From NCBI GenBank assembly GCA_014382685.1, contig JACNJG010000154.1, positions 1-11,243 on the forward strand: a DNA stretch of 11,243 nucleotides. The letters are read 5' to 3'. Made by a program: the position numbers and the translations under genes. Each line of letters starts with the position of its first letter. Within the stretch, counting starts at the first letter, position 1. Positions 8,015 through 11,243 of this stretch are shown here, piece after piece. Under the pieces are notes generated by a model, which ran no database searches, was not told the origin of the DNA, and saw only the letters and a list, made by a program, of their open reading frames with translations. This stretch comes from Candidatus Cloacimonadota bacterium. Lineage in GTDB: Bacteria; Cloacimonadota; Cloacimonadia; JGIOTU-2.

Positions 8015-8209
8015 TTATGATGCTAACATGTTCTTCACACGTTTTTCATCGGCTTTGGCAACATACCCACCTTTGCGCAGGTTGGATTTTTGTTTGGATG
8101 ATTTCTTTTCCATAAAATGACCACGATTGGCTTTGTTTCTTTTTATCTTACCACTCGCTGTTTTCTTAAAACGTTTGGCTGCCGCTCTTCTTGTTTTTAG
8201 CTTTGGCAT
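8015..8209 (-). CDS. rpmI: 50S ribosomal protein L35
   Basis: L35 is a small, very basic large-subunit protein. The 64 residues show the family sequence: MPKLKTRRAAAKRFKKTASGKIKRNKANRGH at the start and a Lys-rich C-terminal half. AAGGAG lies 8 bases before the ATG. The gene is 40 bases after infC and 25 bases before rplT, the classic infC-rpmI-rplT order, so it is almost certainly co-transcribed. Confidence 0.98.
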   Translation of the reverse strand: MPKLKTRRAAAKRFKKTASGKIKRNKANRGHFMEKKSSKQKSNLRKGGYVAKADEKRVKNMLAS

Positions 8210-8238
8210 AATTAAAACTCCTTACTATGACTTTCCTT

Positions 8239-8254
8239 GCTACGATTCGCTAGC
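8239..8254 (-). promoter_or_regulatory. Small hairpin across the infC stop codon
   Basis: On the minus strand GCTA and TAGC (8251-8254 and 8239-8242) can pair around a CG/CG extension with one bulged G and a short loop, spanning the infC stop and lying about 30 bases before rpmI. In E. coli the infC-rpmI junction carries an L20 translational operator, so the place is suggestive, but the stem is short and this may be chance. Confidence 0.2.
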
Positions 8255-8813
8255 TTTGAATCTTTTTAGGTGAGACGAAACCGATCAAGAAGCGACCTTC
8301 CATTCTCGGATTCTGTTCAAAATCACCATAATCTTCAAGCTCCTCTTGAATTCTTTTGATAAGTTCCCAGCCCAATTCTTTATGAGCCATTTCTCTTCCT
8401 CGGAACTGAATAGTGACCTTGACTTTATTTCCTTTTTCCAGGAATTCTTTGATGTGCTTGACCTTAAAATTATAGTCATGCTCATCAGTTCTGGGTCGGA
8501 ATTTAACTTCCTTAAGCTGTGTCGAATGCTGCTTCTTTTTTGCTTCACGAGCTTTCTTGGACTCTTCAAAAATCAGTTTGCTGTAATCGATTATCTTGCA
8601 AACCGGCGGATTCGCTTTCGGTGCTATTTCCACAAGATCAAGTCCGTACTCGCGAGCTTTATGAAGAGCATCTTGAGTCGATACAATACCCAGGGCTTCC
8701 TTATCGGGACCAATCAAACGAACCTTTGTAGCAGTAATTTTTCCATTAATTCTTTTTTCGTTTTTATAGCGTTCCCGCTGTTTCCAGGGTTTAAACCGTC
8801 TATTTATTGAGAT
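8250..8813 (-). CDS. infC: Translation initiation factor IF-3, starting at a rare ATC codon
   Basis: IF3 binds the 30S subunit, keeps subunits apart and checks the start codon. From the chosen start the protein has 187 residues. The N-domain includes NEKRING and VRLIGPDKEALGIVS, then a basic linker, and the C-domain includes KEVKFRPRTDEHDYNFK (101-117) and VKVTIQFRGREMAH (131-144). No ATG or GTG is usable. The frame can be opened at a TTG (8843), but that codon lies inside the terminator hairpin and would add ten residues coded by its U-tract and the Shine-Dalgarno. GGAGG at 8824-8820 lies 6 bases before ATC (8813-8811), giving (M)SINRRFKPW. An ATA six bases further on is an alternative. Rare AUU/AUC/AUA starts are a hallmark of infC, because IF3 rejects them and so limits its own synthesis. 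Confidence 0.93.
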   Translation of the reverse strand: MSINRRFKPWKQRERYKNEKRINGKITATKVRLIGPDKEALGIVSTQDALHKAREYGLDLVEIAPKANPPVCKIIDYSKLIFEESKKAREAKKKQHSTQLKEVKFRPRTDEHDYNFKVKHIKEFLEKGNKVKVTIQFRGREMAHKELGWELIKRIQEELEDYGDFEQNPRMEGRFLIGFVSPKKIQS

Positions 8814-8936
8814 TAGATACCTCCAAATAAAAAAAGTGACCAACTGCGGATCACTTTCAATATTATTGAAATTATTTCTTGTACCTTATTAACAGCTTTC
8901 GCGTCATAAGGTAGGAACTCGCAGTTCCTTTTTATG
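8814..8936 (-). promoter_or_regulatory. Structured infC leader, candidate L20/IF3-operon attenuator
   Basis: The minus-strand RNA before infC has four ordered structures. Hairpin 1 pairs 8923-8929 with 8913-8919 (7 bp, 3-nt loop). Hairpin 2 pairs 8906-8912 with 8883-8889 (7 bp), with an inner GC/GC stem closed by a GAAA loop (8897-8900) and small bulges. Hairpin 3 pairs 8865-8871 with 8855-8861 (7 bp, 3-nt loop). The terminator at 8833-8857 shares 8855-8857 with hairpin 3, so the two compete. The terminator loop (8842-8848, CGCAGTT in the RNA sense) is the exact complement of AACTGCG at 8920-8926 in hairpin 1. This architecture fits an RNA switch. Control by L20 is inferred from the operon content and from known L20 leaders in other phyla. 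I do not recognise the fold itself. Confidence 0.65.
8829..8857 (-). terminator. Intrinsic terminator directly before the infC ribosome-binding site
   Basis: AAAGTGATC (8857-8849) pairs with GGTCACTTT (8841-8833), nine pairs with one G-T, around a 7-nt loop. The 3' strand runs into T residues down to 8829. GGAGG of infC begins only four bases later. Its place inside the leader of an essential operon argues for conditional termination (attenuation) and not an end-of-gene signal. No gene ends upstream on this strand. Confidence 0.75.
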
Positions 8937-8942
8937 GTGCTA

Positions 8943-8970
8943 CTTATTTTTCACATATTTTGAGCGTCAA
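8943..8970 (-). promoter_or_regulatory. Probable promoter of the infC operon
   Basis: On the minus strand TTGACG (8970-8965, 5 of 6 to the -35 consensus) is followed after 16 bases by AATAAG (8948-8943, 4 of 6 to TATAAT). Transcription would start near 8936, just before the first leader hairpin, giving a leader of about 120 nt. The agreement with where the structured leader begins supports the call. Confidence 0.45.
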
Positions 8971-8984
8971 GTTTTTATAACTTG
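8968..8984. repeat. Inverted repeat between infC and lpxB
   Basis: CAAGTT (8968-8973) and AACTTG (8979-8984) form a perfect 6-bp inverted repeat around TTTAT. It overlaps the -35 element of the proposed infC promoter and lies upstream of lpxB, so it could be a binding site for a dimeric regulator. Nothing in the window identifies such a protein. Confidence 0.35.
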
Positions 8985-9018
8985 GGATGATTATCGTGCT
9001 CTATCACATTTCTTTTTC

Positions 9019-9052
9019 TTGACGATTAAAGTCAGGCAATTGTCTTGCACCT
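9019..9052 (+). promoter_or_regulatory. Possible lpxB promoter with almost no leader
   Basis: TTGACG at 9019-9024 is a good -35 element and would place transcription start close to the ATG at 9053. The -10 region (about 9041-9047) is poor, and no Shine-Dalgarno motif precedes lpxB, so the transcript may be leaderless. Weakly supported. Confidence 0.25.
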
Positions 9053-10189
9053 ATGAAAAATATTTTCATTCTGGTCGGCGAGCGTTCTGCAGATGTCCAT
9101 GCTGCTGAAGTAATTAAGCAGCTCAAACAGAAAAACCATTCCCTTAATATTTGGGGAATTGGTGGTCCGTTGATGCAAAAGCAGGGATTCGAATCTATAT
9201 TTCCCTTTTCAAAATTTTCAATTATCGGTTTTGCCGAAGTGATCGGTCATCTTGGGTTCATTCTAAAAGTATTTCGAAAACTCAAATCTGAATTCATTGC
9301 TCGGAAACCTGATCTTGCAATACTCGTTGACTATCCCGGCATGAATATCCGCGTGGCAAAGATCGCCCACGAATTTGGCATACCGGTGCTGTATTATATC
9401 AGTCCGCAGGTGTGGGCATGGAAGAAAAAGCGTATTCATAAAATTGCCAAATACTCAGACAAGATCGCAGTGATATTCCCGTTTGAAAATGAGCTTTATG
9501 AAGAAATCGGCGCTGATGTCGAATACGTGGGACATCCAATAAGTGAAGAAATCAACATATCTTGCACAAAAGAAGAATTCGCAAAAAAATACTCCCTCGA
9601 TCTTAAAAAAGATTGGGTAGGATTTATCCCGGGAAGTAGAAATGTGGAAATCAAAAGAATTCTCCCTGAAATTGTTGAAACGATCAAAAACTTAAAAAAA
9701 ACCTATAATAATTCTTATGAATATCTTATTTCTCAAGCTGACTCTGTGTCAGATGAGTTATTCAAAAAAATCATCTCACCTATAAAAAATAATGTCACGA
9801 TAATTCATGACACACACGCGCTAATGAAATACAGTAAGGTTGTAGTGTGTAAATCCGGCACTTCCACGCTGGAAACCGGCTATATGGGAACTCCCATGGT
9901 AGTCGTCTATAAAACTTCGTGGCTTTCATACTTTATAGCACGTGCTTTCATAAAGATAAACATGATCGCTCTTGCAAATATTGTTATCGGGAACAAAGTG
10001 TTGCCTGAACTCATTCAACATGCTGCATCTGCCGAAAATATCACAAAAGAAGTCCGCTTATTTCTTGAAGATGACAATTACTATCAAAAAACAAGAAACG
10101 AGCTGTGTATGATAAAAGAAAAATTGGGAAAATTCAACACCTCTGAAAAAGTTGCATTAATTGCATTTTCAATGATCAATGAAACATAA
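9053..10189 (+). CDS. lpxB: Lipid-A-disaccharide synthase
   Basis: This GT19 glycosyltransferase joins lipid X to UDP-2,3-diacylglucosamine, forming the tetra-acyl disaccharide core of lipid A at the inner face of the cytoplasmic membrane. The 378 residues match the family. Visible are VGERSADVHAAEV (8-20, the GExSGD motif with Ala for Gly), Asp93 in LVDYPGMN, SPQVWAWKKKR (117-127), GHP (160-162), PGSR (193-196) for UDP binding, SGTSTLE (268-274), and ALANIVIGNKVLPELIQ (306-322) matching the family's sLPNlla...ElLQ. The start gives the normal N-terminus; no upstream in-frame start exists nearby and there is no Shine-Dalgarno motif. Its 3' end overlaps the acyltransferase gene by 11 bases. Presence of this gene implies an outer membrane with lipid A. 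Confidence 0.96.
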   Translation: MKNIFILVGERSADVHAAEVIKQLKQKNHSLNIWGIGGPLMQKQGFESIFPFSKFSIIGFAEVIGHLGFILKVFRKLKSEFIARKPDLAILVDYPGMNIRVAKIAHEFGIPVLYYISPQVWAWKKKRIHKIAKYSDKIAVIFPFENELYEEIGADVEYVGHPISEEINISCTKEEFAKKYSLDLKKDWVGFIPGSRNVEIKRILPEIVETIKNLKKTYNNSYEYLISQADSVSDELFKKIISPIKNNVTIIHDTHALMKYSKVVVCKSGTSTLETGYMGTPMVVVYKTSWLSYFIARAFIKINMIALANIVIGNKVLPELIQHAASAENITKEVRLFLEDDNYYQKTRNELCMIKEKLGKFNTSEKVALIAFSMINET

Positions 10190-10793
10190 AATACTTCTTA
10201 ATCTGGTTGAAAAACTGGGACCGTCACTAATAAAACTTCTCATGGGCACTTTGCGCATCAAGGAGTATGATAAACACAATCTCATATCTGCAAAAGAAAC
10301 TCACGGAACAGTCATATACGCCTTCTGGCATAACAGGATGCTTATTCCTGCTTATACACATATAAACCAGTTTATTCATGTGCTCATTTCCCAGCACAAG
10401 GATGGTGAATTTATTGCACGTGTGGTAATCGGGCTCGGTTTTGGAACCATTCGTGGCTCTTCGCGGCGTGGCGGCATGAAGGCATTAAAAGAAGCAGTTA
10501 CCATCTCAAAAAATTATGATATCGCTTTTACACCGGACGGTCCAACAGGTCCGAAAGAAATCGTTAAAGACGGAGTGCTCTACCTTGCTTACAGAACAGG
10601 CAAACCGATAATACCAGGAATTTTTATTATAAAATCAAGGTGGGAACTTAACAGCTGGGATAATTTTATGATCCCCAAACCCTTTTCCCCAGTAAAGATG
10701 ATATATGGTAAACCGATCTTTGTAAACTCAAAATCCGAAATACCGGAAAAAAGAGAAGAACTCCAGAGATTGTTAACAGCTTATTCTTCCTAG
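10179..10793 (+). CDS. DUF374 family lysophospholipid acyltransferase-like protein
   Basis: This 204-residue protein belongs to the DUF374 branch of the PlsC/LpxL-like acyltransferases. Seen motifs are AFWHNRML (48-55), standing in for the HX4D region, SQHKDGE (71-77), IRGSSRRGGMKAL (91-103), and FTPDGPTGPK (117-126), followed by GVLYLAYRTGKPIIP (132-146). It probably moves an acyl chain to a lipid, perhaps lipid A, at the inner membrane; the exact substrate is unknown. No strong transmembrane helix is visible, but residues 8-24 are amphipathic to hydrophobic. The ATG overlaps the last 11 bases of lpxB in another frame, so the two are translationally coupled, which supports a role in lipid A or envelope lipid synthesis. 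The stop overlaps that of the convergent gene. Confidence 0.9.
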   Translation: MKHKILLNLVEKLGPSLIKLLMGTLRIKEYDKHNLISAKETHGTVIYAFWHNRMLIPAYTHINQFIHVLISQHKDGEFIARVVIGLGFGTIRGSSRRGGMKALKEAVTISKNYDIAFTPDGPTGPKEIVKDGVLYLAYRTGKPIIPGIFIIKSRWELNSWDNFMIPKPFSPVKMIYGKPIFVNSKSEIPEKREELQRLLTAYSS

Positions 10794-11134
10794 AATAAAC
10801 TCAGCAATAACTGCACGAGTTTTATTATTATAAAAAATGTTAAAATGCCAATTCCCGAAAATAGAAAAACTGTAACCATTTCTGTAGTAAAGAAGGGTTT
10901 GCTGTTAGTATGTTGATGTTTGTTTTTGTGTTTTCGAACTTTTCTATTCTTAGAACGTTTGGTTACTGAAGCGATTCGAAACTCACGCCGACTTAGCCAT
11001 TCAACATATCCATTACTATCTCTGAATGGATACAACCCCTTTCTTCGCTTATGATAGAAATCTTTCATGTCCATGCCGGAGCGCTCGGCATCATCTTTAA
11101 ATACTCTGTATAGAATTTCATTATTTGTACTCAT
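10790..11134 (-). CDS. Hypothetical basic protein with C-terminal membrane helix
   Basis: I do not recognise this protein. From the ATG chosen it has 114 residues in three parts. The first, about 1-55, is folded-looking, with DMKDFYHKRRKGLYPFRDSNGYVEWLS loosely like the wing of an excisionase/MerR-type helix-turn-helix (weak impression). The second is a very basic stretch of about 20 residues around TKRSKNRKVRKHKNKHQH. The last 27 residues form one hydrophobic helix reaching the C-terminus. Such a tail anchor with a basic flank would leave the N-terminal part in the cytoplasm. A TTG at 11197 would add 21 residues, and an in-frame ATT preceded by AGGAG also exists, so the start is uncertain. 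No Shine-Dalgarno precedes the ATG. It converges on the acyltransferase gene, the two stops sharing CTAG. Confidence 0.7.
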   Translation of the reverse strand: MSTNNEILYRVFKDDAERSGMDMKDFYHKRRKGLYPFRDSNGYVEWLSRREFRIASVTKRSKNRKVRKHKNKHQHTNSKPFFTTEMVTVFLFSGIGILTFFIIIKLVQLLLSLF

Positions 11135-11243
11135 AGAGTGTTTTGTAAGTTCAAATCTTATATTTGTGTCAATAAAATTAGCTCCTATAAAACTCAATCG
11201 TTAAAAAACTTGCATTAATTTTGCTGCCCCAAAAATTTTACCC
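11135..11243 (-). promoter_or_regulatory. Upstream region of the tail-anchored gene, possible promoter
   Basis: On the minus strand a perfect -35 element, TTGACA, lies at 11172-11167, 32 bases before the chosen ATG. The best -10 at that spacing (TTACAA, 11148-11143) is poor. If used, the mRNA would have almost no leader. No other gene or RNA is visible in this right edge. Confidence 0.25.

Noticed and set aside
8811..8843. TTG at 8843 as the infC start
   Set aside because: It lies in the terminator stem-loop, has no ribosome site, and would make codons of the U-tract and the Shine-Dalgarno.
8976..8981. TATAAC as a -10 element for lpxB
   Set aside because: No -35 at 16-18 bases upstream (the nearest TTGAGC is 10 bases away), and it would give a leader of about 65 nt without a ribosome site.
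1..11243. Mobile elements, CRISPR arrays, phage genes, toxin-antitoxin or defence systems
   Set aside because: I saw no transposase, integrase, terminal repeats, spaced direct repeats or defence motifs on either strand. The window is housekeeping DNA.

Overview
The window is an AT-rich, gene-dense piece of a bacterial chromosome made almost entirely of conserved housekeeping genes. A long leftward (minus-strand) cluster runs from about 8936 down to 85, in transcription order infC - rpmI - rplT - pheS - pheT - coiled-coil gene - zapA - 6S RNA - rny - ymdB-type phosphoesterase - folD. A short rightward pair, lpxB and a DUF374 acyltransferase gene, diverges from infC. A small leftward gene for a membrane-tail protein of unknown function lies at the right end. 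LpxB means a Gram-negative bacterium that makes lipid A. Together with RNase Y, the YmdB-type phosphoesterase and ZapA, the order suggests the Bacteroidota/Fibrobacterota/Cloacimonadota side of the tree. Candidatus Cloacimonadota is my best guess, from general knowledge of gene order and not from any search.

Region by region: 1-84 holds no gene. 85-3299 carries folD (one-carbon metabolism), the phosphoesterase gene and rny (mRNA decay), packed with gaps or overlaps of a few bases. 3300-3536 looks empty at first, but its minus strand folds into a 6S RNA-like rod of about 195 nt whose outer helix reaches the rny ribosome-binding site. 3537-4180 encodes ZapA and a coiled-coil partner candidate. 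4180-7626 encodes both phenylalanyl-tRNA synthetase subunits. 7633-8813 is the IF3-L35-L20 translation operon. 8814-9052 is a divergent control region with a structured infC leader. 9053-10793 is the lipid A/acyltransferase pair, and 10790-11134 the unknown tail-anchored gene.

The most interesting part is the infC leader. Three hairpins are followed by an intrinsic terminator whose U-tract touches the infC Shine-Dalgarno sequence. The whole 7-nt terminator loop is the exact complement of a segment in the first leader hairpin, so a pseudoknot or switch is possible. infC itself appears to start at a rare ATC codon, as expected for IF3 self-control. This resembles L20-controlled attenuation known in other phyla, but I recognise no published family in it. 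Other points are a FolD in which the usual catalytic lysine is isoleucine, the 6S/rny junction, and two small uncharacterised proteins. I see no mobile element, CRISPR array, tRNA, rRNA or defence system.
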